A DNA stretch of 43,596 nucleotides from Candidatus Parcubacteria bacterium (GCA_003599295.1 QZJK01000018.1:1-43596), one strand, 5' to 3'; numbered from the stretch's first letter, positions 18,979 to 30,057 are shown. The notes: generated by a model from the letters alone, not told the origin. Numbers and translations are program-made.

Positions 18979-19377
18979 ATGAATTCATCGGGCGCGCACC
19001 GGCTTTTTTTTGGCCTTTTTGCTCTCGCTGTCGTTACCCCGACACCCGCGGAAGCGCTCACGTTCGTATCGGTCGCGGAGCTTTTCAACATCTTCATCGG
19101 CCTCATGCTGACGGCGGCGCTGCTCCTCTTTTTTGGCGGTCTTTGGGTGTATTTCAGCCGTTTGGGCACGTGGCCGAACAACCGCGATGAGGCGATAAAG
19201 ATAATGGAGTGGGGAGTGGCTGTCCTTTTCACGCTCATCATCCTGCTTGCCATCGTGCAATTCTTCCAGCGTTATCCCAAGGTTATGAGCATGGTTGTGG
19301 CGGGGATAGTGATCCTCATTCTTGCCGGCATTACCTTGTGGGTCACCATGGCAAAGAAGAAAAAGGAGGAACATTAG
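18979..19377 (+). CDS. pilin-like paralog with an additional C-terminal TM
   Basis: LLLFFGGLWVYFSRLGTWPNNRDEAIKIMEWGVAVLFTLIILLAIVQFFQ. Confidence 0.6.
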   Translation: MNSSGAHRLFFGLFALAVVTPTPAEALTFVSVAELFNIFIGLMLTAALLLFFGGLWVYFSRLGTWPNNRDEAIKIMEWGVAVLFTLIILLAIVQFFQRYPKVMSMVVAGIVILILAGITLWVTMAKKKKEEH

Positions 19378-19479
19378 AGCATTTCGCCCTAGGCCGTTAT
19401 CCACACACTTTGGTCACATTCCGTTGAGTTTTACAAGGGGCTCGCTATCATGATGGGACAACTTTACATAGCCTAATTT

Positions 19480-19854
19480 ATGGGAAAAGTCATTTCTATG
19501 CATAAACGAGCAGCGATTTCTGCAGTAGCGGCAGCAAGCGGCCTTCTTCCCTTCATCGCAAGCGCTCAAACACTGAGCGACACTCTTATCTTCGTAAGCA
19601 CCATACTGAACGGCATCATCGGGCTTTTCATCACGCTCGCCATCGTCGTCTTCTTCTGGGGGCTCATCAAGTACCTCTGGAGCATGGGACCGGAAGATGC
19701 GCACGAAGGACTCCGGATAATGTTCTGGGGCGTCGTTGCCGTCTTCGTCATGGTTTCCATCTGGGGCATCATTCGGCTCTTGCAGAGTTCGCTCCGCGTG
19801 ACTTCGACAGAGCCCATCATCCCGCGAGGCATCTACTACACGCCTCCGCGATAG
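19480..19854 (+). CDS. two-TM pilin-like paralog
   Basis: VVFFWGLIKYLWSMGPEDAHEGLRIMFWGVVAVFVMVSIWGIIRLLQ. Confidence 0.65.
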   Translation: MGKVISMHKRAAISAVAAASGLLPFIASAQTLSDTLIFVSTILNGIIGLFITLAIVVFFWGLIKYLWSMGPEDAHEGLRIMFWGVVAVFVMVSIWGIIRLLQSSLRVTSTEPIIPRGIYYTPPR

Positions 19855-19919
19855 AGAGGTAGCAGGAGTTCCCGCTTCGCACTCTGTCGCGAAGCACTCA
19901 AGCATCCTAGAAAGAACGT

Positions 19920-20240
19920 ATGGAACCGGTATCGCAACTTCTGTACCGGTTCGACCAATTCATCGTAACGCCGGCGATAATATTGATATTTACCGCGGGG
20001 TTCTTTCTATTTTTGTGGGGACTTGTCCAGTTCATCATTAATCTGGACGAGGGAGGGAGCCGGCAAGAGGGTATCAATCACATGAAATGGGGCATCGCAG
20101 GCATGCTCGTCATGGTATCCGTGCAGGGGATTCTTATGCTACTCAATGCCACGTTCGATCTCGGCATCGGGCCGGGAGGCTCGTATAACCCCGATGTGCG
20201 AAGCCTCGACCTCAATACGATAGATTTCGGCGGAAGCTAG
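19920..20240 (+). CDS. two-TM pilin-like paralog
   Basis: FLFLWGLVQFIINLDEGGSRQEGINHMKWGIAGMLVMVSVQGILMLLN; TAGAAA 6 nt before ATG. Confidence 0.65.
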   Translation: MEPVSQLLYRFDQFIVTPAIILIFTAGFFLFLWGLVQFIINLDEGGSRQEGINHMKWGIAGMLVMVSVQGILMLLNATFDLGIGPGGSYNPDVRSLDLNTIDFGGS

Positions 20241-21067
20241 TCGTTTGAGCGCCCGCGGTTTTGCTCAAGGAATTCGTCGAACGCGCGCGAAAGTTCCCGC
20301 AATTTCTGCGAGGGTTCGGGAAGTACCAGTGAATCAATAGAGCGGATAGGCAATATTTTCGATGATGTGCTTGTAAGGAATGCTCCATACTCTTGTACTT
20401 CGTCCGGACGGAGCTCCTTTTCTTCGAGTACGAATCCGATATCCAGCGCAACGCGAAGCACCGCTTTTCGGGTAACGCCCTGCAGAATGACCGCCTCAGG
20501 CGCGGAGTAAAGAGTTTTCCCACTCATAGCGAAGAAATTAGTCCGTGTTCCTTCGGTGATACGGCCATCTCGATTTAAAAGAAGCGCCTCGTAGGCGTTC
20601 ACTCGCCTCGCTTCCCTAAGGCCAAGGTAGCTCCCCAGCATGTTCAGAGTCTTCGCATGAGGAAATAACCGCTCATAGGCATACGTAATACAGTCGACAC
20701 CGTCCCGAAAGAGTTTCTTGTCGGGGAACAGGGGATTGAGGCACAGAATGTAAAGCGTCGCGGAGTCTTTTGTCTGGCCGCCGATGAGCAGTATTTTCAG
20801 ATTGCAGGCCTCCACTTCGTTTTTTTCAATTAATTTCTCGGCACTATCATATATGATAGTACTGCTGAATGAGTGCTCAAGGCCGATGATGCGCGCGGAT
20901 TCCGCGAGGCGTTCGAGATGGTCTTTCAAAAAGTTGGGGATGCTATTCGTGACGCGGACAGTTTCGTATACGCCGAAACCGTATTGATATTCGATATTTG
21001 AGAGCGGGATTGCCGCCTGTTCAACAGGTAATATCTCCCCGTTTTTTGAAAAGAAAGGATGTTCCAT
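20237..21067 (-). CDS. class IV PLP-dependent aminotransferase
   Basis: YQYGFGVYETVRV, NLKILLIGG, EALLLNRDGRITEGTRTNFFAM, VILQGVTRKAVL. Confidence 0.85.
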   Translation of the reverse strand: MEHPFFSKNGEILPVEQAAIPLSNIEYQYGFGVYETVRVTNSIPNFLKDHLERLAESARIIGLEHSFSSTIIYDSAEKLIEKNEVEACNLKILLIGGQTKDSATLYILCLNPLFPDKKLFRDGVDCITYAYERLFPHAKTLNMLGSYLGLREARRVNAYEALLLNRDGRITEGTRTNFFAMSGKTLYSAPEAVILQGVTRKAVLRVALDIGFVLEEKELRPDEVQEYGAFLTSTSSKILPIRSIDSLVLPEPSQKLRELSRAFDEFLEQNRGRSND

Positions 21068-21074
21068 TTTTCTG

Positions 21075-21476
21075 TCAGAATTTTAAACGGACAATCGCAA
21101 TCAATGCTGAAGGGTCTTTCATTGTGTGTGCAAATTCATTTCTGGAAGGAAGCGGCTCCATCTTGTCAGGGTCGTACACCCCAATAGCAGGATTTTTATA
21201 TGCAAGTGCGTACTGAAACGGATTATCAGCGTGTTCAAGGGTCAGATTATGCTCATCGGTACAATAAATAACACCGGGATCCTCGGCTGAATGCCAAGAT
21301 TTACCAATCCCATCTGCATCAAAACCACTGTATAAAAGCGACGCTCGGTAAAACGGCATTTTTCTCAGTGCTTTGATGAACAACTCTGTTTGAGATACTG
21401 TATCCCATCCTTTGGAAACGTCGGCAATATATATAGAAGGCCCCCGTTCAGCGTTCCGACCTTGTTCAAGTGTCAT
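21075..21476 (-). CDS. hypothetical protein
   Basis: ORF MTLEQGRNAERGPSIYIADVSKGWDTVSQ...; start placed after tRNA-Leu; no family recognised confidently. Confidence 0.5.
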   Translation of the reverse strand: MTLEQGRNAERGPSIYIADVSKGWDTVSQTELFIKALRKMPFYRASLLYSGFDADGIGKSWHSAEDPGVIYCTDEHNLTLEHADNPFQYALAYKNPAIGVYDPDKMEPLPSRNEFAHTMKDPSALIAIVRLKF

Positions 21477-21506
21477 AGGTTGTATCGTAGCGTAATTCAG
21501 GATTTG

Positions 21507-21588
21507 TGGGCGAGGAGGGACTCGAACCCTCACGGATTGCTCCACACGGTCCTAAGCCGTGCGCCTGTACCAATTCGGCTACTCGCCC
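21507..21588 (-). tRNA. tRNA-Leu (anticodon UAG)
   Basis: Acceptor GGGCGAG/CTCGCCC, long variable arm, anticodon loop CTTAGGA, T-arm GGTTCGAGTCC. Confidence 0.93.
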
Positions 21589-22223
21589 CTCAATAGCTTC
21601 ATCGCAATTTTCCGTTTTCGCGATAGAGCTGGCAAGGATTTCTCATAATACATCAACTGCAAAATACGGGTAGAGTCGGCTTTCCCGAAAGAGAGCATCT
21701 GTACGGACTTATTCTTTAGAGTATGAATATGCCCGCCCTTTATCATAAAAAGTCGCTTTACAACTCCTAGAATCCAGATTAAGAATGCTGGACTCGCAGA
21801 TGCTATCCGGAGGCGTACTTGAGGAAACTGACTCTCTGGATGCCAAAAGGTACCTAGGCTACCATCACCATCGAAGCACCCTCGCAGGAAATCTCTGAAA
21901 AATTCGTCTGGTACAGCTACCTCTTTAATCGTCTTTGATTTTTTTGGCGTAAGGCCGATGGAAATCAGGAATTCGTAGAAATTCATGTCTCCAAACTGGA
22001 GTACAAAATACTTTTTCTCTTTAGAATACCCACGCGCCTTACGGCCGATCTTGTTTTTAAGTCTGAGGATTTTCTTCGCCATCTTGATTATCTCGAGGTC
22101 TTTCGAAGTGATATTTATATGGCGACCGCTGGACGAGAGATTACCATCTGAAGCGATTAAACCAATCACATAAGCGAACTCGGGCGACCACACTGAATAA
22201 GTATTCGATTCTCTTTTCCTCAC
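21579..22223 (-). CDS. LAGLIDADG homing endonuclease
   Basis: Two dodecapeptide-like motifs, YVIGLIASDGNLS and FLRGCFDGDGSLG, both with acidic residue; GTG start 6 nt after TATAAT; stop codon lies inside the 5' part of tRNA-Leu(UAG). Confidence 0.85.
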   Translation of the reverse strand: MRKRESNTYSVWSPEFAYVIGLIASDGNLSSSGRHINITSKDLEIIKMAKKILRLKNKIGRKARGYSKEKKYFVLQFGDMNFYEFLISIGLTPKKSKTIKEVAVPDEFFRDFLRGCFDGDGSLGTFWHPESQFPQVRLRIASASPAFLIWILGVVKRLFMIKGGHIHTLKNKSVQMLSFGKADSTRILQLMYYEKSLPALSRKRKIAMKLLRGE

Positions 22224-22305
22224 CAAACAATTATACTACGCCATAAAGCGTATACCATTGGCACTCGCTAAAAAGAGGTTCTTTGGAAAGTAAAAGCGTT
22301 ATTTT

Positions 22306-22327
22306 GTCCGCCCAGTTGGATATGAAC
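22306..22327 (-). repeat. partial second copy of the tRNA-Lys 3' end
   Basis: GTCCGCCCAGTTGGATATGAAC matches 22456-22477 at 20/22 positions. Confidence 0.85.
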
Positions 22328-22330
22328 TAC

Positions 22331-22385
22331 TGGGAAACCCACGGTTTTCCCACTCCTTCCTCCGCGGAAAACCGGCAGGTTTTCC
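22331..22385 (-). repeat. double-hairpin repeat copy A
   Basis: TGGGAAACC-CAC-GGTTTTCCCA, linker CTCCTTCCTCCGC, GGAAAACC-GGCA-GGTTTTCC; reverse complement of the layout in copies C and D. Confidence 0.8.
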
Positions 22386-22456
22386 AACCCTTTCCTATTC
22401 GAATCCAAACGAAAAACACCCAGCATTTTTCTCTGGGCGTCCTTCGCTTCGTTCAG

Positions 22457-22529
22457 TCCGCCCAGTTGGATTCGAACCAACGACCGTTCGCTTAAGAGGC
22501 GACTGCTCTACCAACTGAGCTATGGGCGG
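22457..22529 (-). tRNA. tRNA-Lys (anticodon CUU)
   Basis: CCGCCCA acceptor, D-arm GCTCAGTTGGTAGAGC, anticodon loop CTCTTAA, T-arm GTTGGTTCGAATCCAAC. Confidence 0.93.
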
Positions 22530-22602
22530 GTTAGGAAGATTTTACACGAATCCGCGTTTTTTGGAACCTTAGCGTTTCGAGTGCCGTGCTTTTGCACGGC
22601 AT

Positions 22603-22670
22603 CACAAATCCCCGTGGAGGAAGGTTTGGGAAAACCGAGAGGTTTCCCAGACGGGGGTCGGGGATTTGTG
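22603..22670 (+). repeat. double-hairpin repeat copy B, modules in permuted order
   Basis: CACAAATCCCC...GGGGATTTGTG arms enclosing TGGAGGAAGG, TGGGAAAACC-GAGA-GGTTTCCCA and GGGGGTCGGGG. Confidence 0.75.
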
Positions 22671-22751
22671 CCGGGGGTGGGACTCGAACCCACAAACCTG
22701 TGAAGGTCAAAGATTTTAAGTCTTCCGCGTAAACCATTCCGCCACCCCGGC
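22669..22751 (-). tRNA. tRNA-Leu (anticodon UAA)
   Basis: GCCGGGG acceptor, anticodon loop CTTAAAA, long variable arm, T-arm GTGGGTTCGAGTCCCAC. Confidence 0.93.
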
Positions 22752-22754
22752 GTG

Positions 22755-22827
22755 AGGCCCGAGCGGGAGTTGCACCCGCCCAATAGCGGTTTTGCAGACC
22801 GCCGCGTTGCTACTTCGCCATCGGGCC
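22755..22827 (-). tRNA. tRNA-Cys (anticodon GCA)
   Basis: GGCCCGA/TCGGGCC acceptor, U73 discriminator, anticodon loop CTGCAAA. Confidence 0.9.
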
Positions 22828-22867
22828 ATTCATCACTTTCTCACCTCACTCTACGCTGCCCAATATA

Positions 22868-23200
22868 TCACTTTTTGTCTTTCCGCGTCAGGTCTTCTAT
22901 CCTCTGACGATTCTTTTCGCCGTAGTCTACCTCGAAGTCGACGGTCGGAAGGCGCTGCAGAGCGCTGTGTTTCTTTAAGTATTCGCGGAATTCGGAGCGC
23001 TTGCGCTTCGCGAACGCGAGCACGGTCTGTTCATATGTTTCGGGAAGGACTGAGAAAAATATCGTGACCTCACGGATATCGGGCGATACATCCGCATGGG
23101 TGACGGTAACAAGCGATTGCGCATTCGATTCTCGCGCAAAAAAATCCGCTGCAAGATGTGCGATGGATTCAGACACCTGTATTTCCCGACGCGACGACAT
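22868..23200 (-). CDS. rbfA: ribosome-binding factor A
   Basis: MSSRREIQVSESIAHLAADFFARE...LVTVTHADVSPDIREVTIFFSVLPE, directly downstream of infB. Confidence 0.8.
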   Translation of the reverse strand: MSSRREIQVSESIAHLAADFFARESNAQSLVTVTHADVSPDIREVTIFFSVLPETYEQTVLAFAKRKRSEFREYLKKHSALQRLPTVDFEVDYGEKNRQRIEDLTRKDKK

Positions 23201-23204
23201 ATTA

Positions 23205-24710
23205 TTATTTTTCAGTGACGACGATACATTCAAGCACATCGCCGGGAGCGATCTCGAATGCCGACTCTACCTGTGCTCCGAATTCGCCTTTTTGTTCAAC
23301 GCGATCTACATTCTGCTTGTGCGCCTGGAGATTCTGTATCTTTCCCATGCCGACGATTGCATTCCTGCGGAGTACGCGAATGGAGGCATTTCGCGCAATG
23401 TAGCCCTCGGTAACTGCGCCGCCGATGACGTGTGAATCTTTGCGGCTTGAGAACTGTTTTAAAACGCGCGCTTTCCCGACGACCTCTTCGGTGACGCGTT
23501 TGGGGCGCAGTGTAGTGAGCATTTCCTCAAGCCGTTCGGTCAATTTGTAGATGATATCGAACGTCTCGATAGGCACCTTTGTCTGGCGCGCAAGTGCTTG
23601 CGCGATACCGTCGACTTGCACGTTGAATCCCACCACCGCAGCGGGAATAGTTCCGGCAAGCGCGGCTTTTACATCGTTCTCCGAAATGTTCCCGATGCCC
23701 GATTGCACGATGCGCACCGAAGAATGCTCGTCGCCGATGCGGCTTGCTTCGTGCGCGACCGCTTCAAGCGAACCTATCGCGTCGGCGCGGATGATGACGG
23801 GAAGATAAAAATGCTCCGCATGTTCGTCGCCCTCGGGCGGAAAGGAGAGAGACTTTTCTTGTGATGGTTTCTCCGCGCGAGCCTCTTCCGCGTCGCGTTT
23901 GTTTTTGTAGGCCTGGAATGCCGCGCCGACATCCGGCAACTCGTCGAAACCCACCAGGCGAACAGGGGTCGAAAAGCTCGCTTCACGAAACGATTCTCCG
24001 GTCGTTTTCTCCAGCAGGCGCACGGGCGCTATCGCTTGTCCGGCAAGTATCGCGGTGCCTTGTTTGATAGTGCCGTTCGTGATGATGAGCGTCGCCGCGA
24101 CCCCGCGTTTTGCGTCGCGATGCGCTTCAATGACGTATCCGGAAGCGGGTGCTGCCGGGTCTCCCTTGAATTCCTGAAGCTCTGCGACGATGAGAATGAG
24201 GTCAAGAAGTTCGTCGACGCCTTTCCCGGTCTTTGCCGAAATAGCGGCCCATGAGACATCACCGCCGAGTTTTTCCAAATACACGCCCTTTTCCATAAGG
24301 GTCGCCTGCGCGCGCTCAATGTTCGCTTCGGGCTTGTCTATCTTATTGATAGCGACGATGAAGGGGATATTCGCGTCCTTGATGCTCGAAAGCGCTTCAA
24401 GGGTCTGGGGCTTCACGCCGTCGTCCGCGGCGACGACGAGTATCGCAATATCGGCGACATTGGCTCCCCGCGCGCGAATAGCGCCGAACGCGGCGTGCCC
24501 CGGCGTGTCTATGAACGTGATGCGTTTCCTGACGCCGTCTTTCTCACGTTCAACTTCGTACGCGGCAACGTGTTGGGTGATACCGCCGGCTTCTTTTGCG
24601 ACGGTATTCGATTTCCTGATGAAATCGAGAAGCGTGGATTTACCGTGGTCGACGTGCCCGAGAACGGCTACAACAGGAGGACGCTCTATGAAATTCGGGA
24701 CTCGGGCCAT
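23205..24710 (-). CDS. infB: translation initiation factor IF-2, short form
   Basis: RPPVVAVLGHVDHGKSTLLDFIRKSNTVAKEAGGITQHVAAYEV, DTPGHAAF, NKIDKPEA; only about 11 residues precede the G domain. Confidence 0.95.
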   Translation of the reverse strand: MARVPNFIERPPVVAVLGHVDHGKSTLLDFIRKSNTVAKEAGGITQHVAAYEVEREKDGVRKRITFIDTPGHAAFGAIRARGANVADIAILVVAADDGVKPQTLEALSSIKDANIPFIVAINKIDKPEANIERAQATLMEKGVYLEKLGGDVSWAAISAKTGKGVDELLDLILIVAELQEFKGDPAAPASGYVIEAHRDAKRGVAATLIITNGTIKQGTAILAGQAIAPVRLLEKTTGESFREASFSTPVRLVGFDELPDVGAAFQAYKNKRDAEEARAEKPSQEKSLSFPPEGDEHAEHFYLPVIIRADAIGSLEAVAHEASRIGDEHSSVRIVQSGIGNISENDVKAALAGTIPAAVVGFNVQVDGIAQALARQTKVPIETFDIIYKLTERLEEMLTTLRPKRVTEEVVGKARVLKQFSSRKDSHVIGGAVTEGYIARNASIRVLRRNAIVGMGKIQNLQAHKQNVDRVEQKGEFGAQVESAFEIAPGDVLECIVVTEK

Positions 24711-24804
24711 ACGTTTTTTGGAGAGCCATAAGCGGCTTAGTGAGAGCAGTATACGCTAGAAATTTTCAATTATCAATTATCAATTTTCAGCGTAGAATCA
24801 GCAT

Positions 24805-26007
24805 ATGTTCGGCTTTTTTGGGAAACAGCGCGTCTATTTAGATTATGCCTCTGCTCCGCCTGTGCGGAAGGAAGCGCTCCACGCCATGCGCGAAGCGGAA
24901 TCGCTTTTCGGAAATCCGGGCGGGCTTCACGCGGAGGGCGTGGAAGCGAAGCGCGTTCTTGAAGACGCTCGTGAGCGCATAGCCGCCATCCTTGGCGTTA
25001 AGCCGCGCGAGCTCGTATTCACGTCCGGACTTACCGAAGCGAATAATCTCGCCATTCTTGGGTATGCCCGCGGGTTGGAGCGCATGCGCCGGACACTCAA
25101 GGGTTCGCATTGGATAGCGAGCGCTATCGAGCACGATTCGGTTCTCAGTTGTTTCGGTGAAGTAGAACGGTTGGGCGGTGAGGTGTCGTATGCAAATCCG
25201 AACGAGCACGGCATCGTGACGCCAGAAGAAATACACCGCCTCCTCAAACCGGCAACGGTTTTCGTATCTGTATCATGGGCGAACAATGAGATAGGAACGG
25301 TACAACCGCTCGCAAAGATCGCGCGCGCACTTCGTGCGTATGAAAAGGCGCACAGGAGCAGCATCGCTTTTCATGCTGATGCGGGGCAGGGGCCGCTATA
25401 TCTTCCGACCGTCGTCCATAGTCTTGGCGTCGACCTTCTGTCGCTTGGCTCGAACAAACTGTATGGGCCGCATGGAACAGGCGCGCTCTTCCTCGACCAG
25501 CGCTCGCTTGCGGGAAAGCTTGCGGGAATTATTCTCGGCGGTTCGCAGGAAGGCGGCTTGCGCGCGGGAACAGAGAATGCCGCGCTCGCGCTTGGCTTCG
25601 TGGCGGCGTTTGAGTCTGTCGCGCGCGAGCGCGAGTCGGAATCGAAGCGCTTGGCGAAACTCCGCGACACGCTTGCGCACGAGCTCTCGGAACGCACTCC
25701 TAGGCTTATCGTGAATGGCGACATCGGACACGCTCTTCCGCACATGCTCAATATTTCCATACCGAACATTTCAAGCGAATACATCGTACTTGCGCTCGAC
25801 CGCGCCGGCATTGCAATCTCGACGAAAAGCGCCTGTCGAGAAGGAGAAGATTCGTCGCATGTCGTCGCGGCTCTCCGTGGGGAAGAATGGCGTGCGCGGA
25901 ACACCCTTCGCATGTCATTGGGGAAAGATATCCGGAAAAGCGATATTTCCCAGATTGTTCATGAAATTACAAGGATCGTTGAGGCATATCAAAGATTTAA
26001 GGCATAA
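24805..26007 (+). CDS. cysteine desulfurase (NifS/IscS-like)
   Basis: VYLDYASAPPVRKEALHAM, FTSGLTEANNLAILG, HADAGQGPLYL, SLGSNKLYGPHGTGALFL, STKSACREG. Confidence 0.9.
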   Translation: MFGFFGKQRVYLDYASAPPVRKEALHAMREAESLFGNPGGLHAEGVEAKRVLEDARERIAAILGVKPRELVFTSGLTEANNLAILGYARGLERMRRTLKGSHWIASAIEHDSVLSCFGEVERLGGEVSYANPNEHGIVTPEEIHRLLKPATVFVSVSWANNEIGTVQPLAKIARALRAYEKAHRSSIAFHADAGQGPLYLPTVVHSLGVDLLSLGSNKLYGPHGTGALFLDQRSLAGKLAGIILGGSQEGGLRAGTENAALALGFVAAFESVARERESESKRLAKLRDTLAHELSERTPRLIVNGDIGHALPHMLNISIPNISSEYIVLALDRAGIAISTKSACREGEDSSHVVAALRGEEWRARNTLRMSLGKDIRKSDISQIVHEITRIVEAYQRFKA

Positions 26008-26088
26008 CATCGCGTTGCACACCCCTTGACACTTGACTCTTTCTCATTGCGGAGTAGGGTTTTTGTAGGAAAGGGGGTGAACCCACTA

Positions 26089-26319
26089 ATGCTAACCTTC
26101 ATCGGCGCTGCTTCCGTTGTCGCGTTCATCGGTCTGATGTTCTGGACCGATGATAGCGTTCTTGGGAGGAGACTTTCAAGGGCGCTCGAGCGGGAAAGGC
26201 GCAAGAAGAAGTACGGCGAAATCATTGCTCAAGACGAGGCACGAATCGAGTGCGTCGTCGAAGGCATTCGGGCAATGATTCCCCAATCACAACGCGCCTT
26301 CTTGGAGGCGGCGGAGTGA
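26089..26319 (+). CDS. small single-TM hypothetical protein, SD-led
   Basis: GGGGGTGA SD, ATG 26089; TTGACT-16-TAGGGT promoter-like; MLTFIGAASVVAFIGLMFWTDDSV; followed by terminator. Confidence 0.6.
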   Translation: MLTFIGAASVVAFIGLMFWTDDSVLGRRLSRALERERRKKKYGEIIAQDEARIECVVEGIRAMIPQSQRAFLEAAE

Positions 26320-26328
26320 CCTCGCGCA

Positions 26329-26366
26329 GGCCAGTCCCGGGAATCCGGGGCTGGCCGCTCTTTTTT
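26329..26366 (+). terminator. Rho-independent terminator
   Basis: 12-bp stem GGCCAGTCCCGG-GAAT-CCGGGGCTGGCC (one G-U) then GCTCTTTTTTG. Confidence 0.85.
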
Positions 26367-26402
26367 GCAAAAACGACAGAGAATGGTATACTTTTTTCGA
26401 CT

Positions 26403-27230
26403 ATGAACATGGAACAACTCTCCAAATCGCAGATAGTTCTCCTGACGCTTCTGGTGTCATTCGTCACGTCCATCGCGACGGGAATCGTCACTGTTTCTCT
26501 CATGGAACAGGCGCCGCCCGTCATCGCACAGACGGTCAACCGCGTCATTGAGCGTACGATAGAGACCGTCGCGCCCGCGAGCCAATCTGCCGGGGCGGGA
26601 GTGACGCGCACCGTCGTCGTTCGCGAAACCGAACTCATCTCACAGGCGGTAACAAAGATATCTCCAAGCGTCGTTCGTCTCTATGCGAGCACGTCGGAAG
26701 CCACTCCATTCCTCGGCCTCGGTATTGTCTTGAGCGCTGAAGGTTCGATTGCTATCGACGCATCATCTCTTGGGGAAGCCGCAGAAGGCGCAGTCGGGCT
26801 CTCCGATGGCACACGCGTGCGCGCCGTCCTCGATTCGCGAAATAGGGAACTCGGCCTCGCGTTCCTGCAGGCGACTTCGACGGATGCGAAGGTTGCTTGG
26901 AAACCGGCGACTCTTGCCGGTGGCAACCCCATACTCGGCCAGACCGTTGTCGCACTTTCCGGAAGAACGGTCGTGCGCGTCGAAGACGGCATCGTAACGG
27001 CGCTCATCCCTTTGGGTGAGGGGGAGGCTTCGGTGGGTACCGTCATTGATACGAACATTTCAGCCGATGCCATCCTTGACGGCACGCCGCTCATGAATAC
27101 CGACGGGGAAATCATAGGAGTAAGCACGAGCGTTTCCCGCGCGTCATCTTCTAAGGGCTTCATCGCATCTTCCGACCTTATGAGGAAAACTGAGGTAGAA
27201 TCAGGGGGCGAGAGTTCGGGCGCAGAATAA
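26403..27230 (+). CDS. membrane-anchored trypsin-like (HtrA/DegP) protein, catalytic triad apparently lost
   Basis: N-terminal [54 protein letters not shown] follows the HtrA layout without His/Asp; [14 protein letters not shown] replaces GNSGGPLxNxxGxxxG. Confidence 0.7.
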   Translation: MNMEQLSKSQIVLLTLLVSFVTSIATGIVTVSLMEQAPPVIAQTVNRVIERTIETVAPASQSAGAGVTRTVVVRETELISQAVTKISPSVVRLYASTSEATPFLGLGIVLSAEGSIAIDASSLGEAAEGAVGLSDGTRVRAVLDSRNRELGLAFLQATSTDAKVAWKPATLAGGNPILGQTVVALSGRTVVRVEDGIVTALIPLGEGEASVGTVIDTNISADAILDGTPLMNTDGEIIGVSTSVSRASSSKGFIASSDLMRKTEVESGGESSGAE

Positions 27231-27244
27231 CGCTTAAAACATTT

Positions 27245-29950
<2,706 letters not shown>

Positions 29951-29959
29951 GAAATTATT

Positions 29960-30057
29960 GTGCGCCGGGAGGAGGATTAGGCCAAGCGCTCGAAATTTCG
30001 CCGTCGCAAAATTTCTCCGCTCGGCCCTGCTCGCGCGACCCGTTCTACTGAACGGGT
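29960..30057 (-). repeat. double-hairpin repeat copy E with partial copy of the tRNA-Tyr 3' end
   Basis: GTGCGCCGGGAGG at 29960-29972 is identical to 30136-30148; hairpins GAAATTT..AAATTTC and ACCCGTTC-TACT-GAACGGGT; linker GAGCAGGGCCGAGCGGAG (minus strand) resembles copy D. Confidence 0.6.

Noticed and set aside
21075-21476. ADP-ribosyltransferase-like toxin
   Set aside because: LLYSGF... and FQYALAYKNP are only faintly suggestive; no convincing catalytic motif set, so left as hypothetical.
22397-22410. Definite inverted copy of the tRNA-Lys T-arm inside repeat A
   Set aside because: ATTCGAATCCAAAC can be read as inverted or, with small insertions, direct, because T-arms are themselves near-palindromic; treated only as T-arm-like.
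22268-22480. 70-aa ORF with repeated IQLGG segments
   Set aside because: The internal repeat is the duplicated tRNA-Lys 3' end read as protein; the ORF spans a repeat and a terminator, so it is noncoding.
24765-24790. Short repeat TCAATTATCAATTATCAATTTTC upstream of the cysteine desulfurase
   Set aside because: Only two to three short AT-rich units; consistent with promoter-region sequence, not a CRISPR or iteron array.
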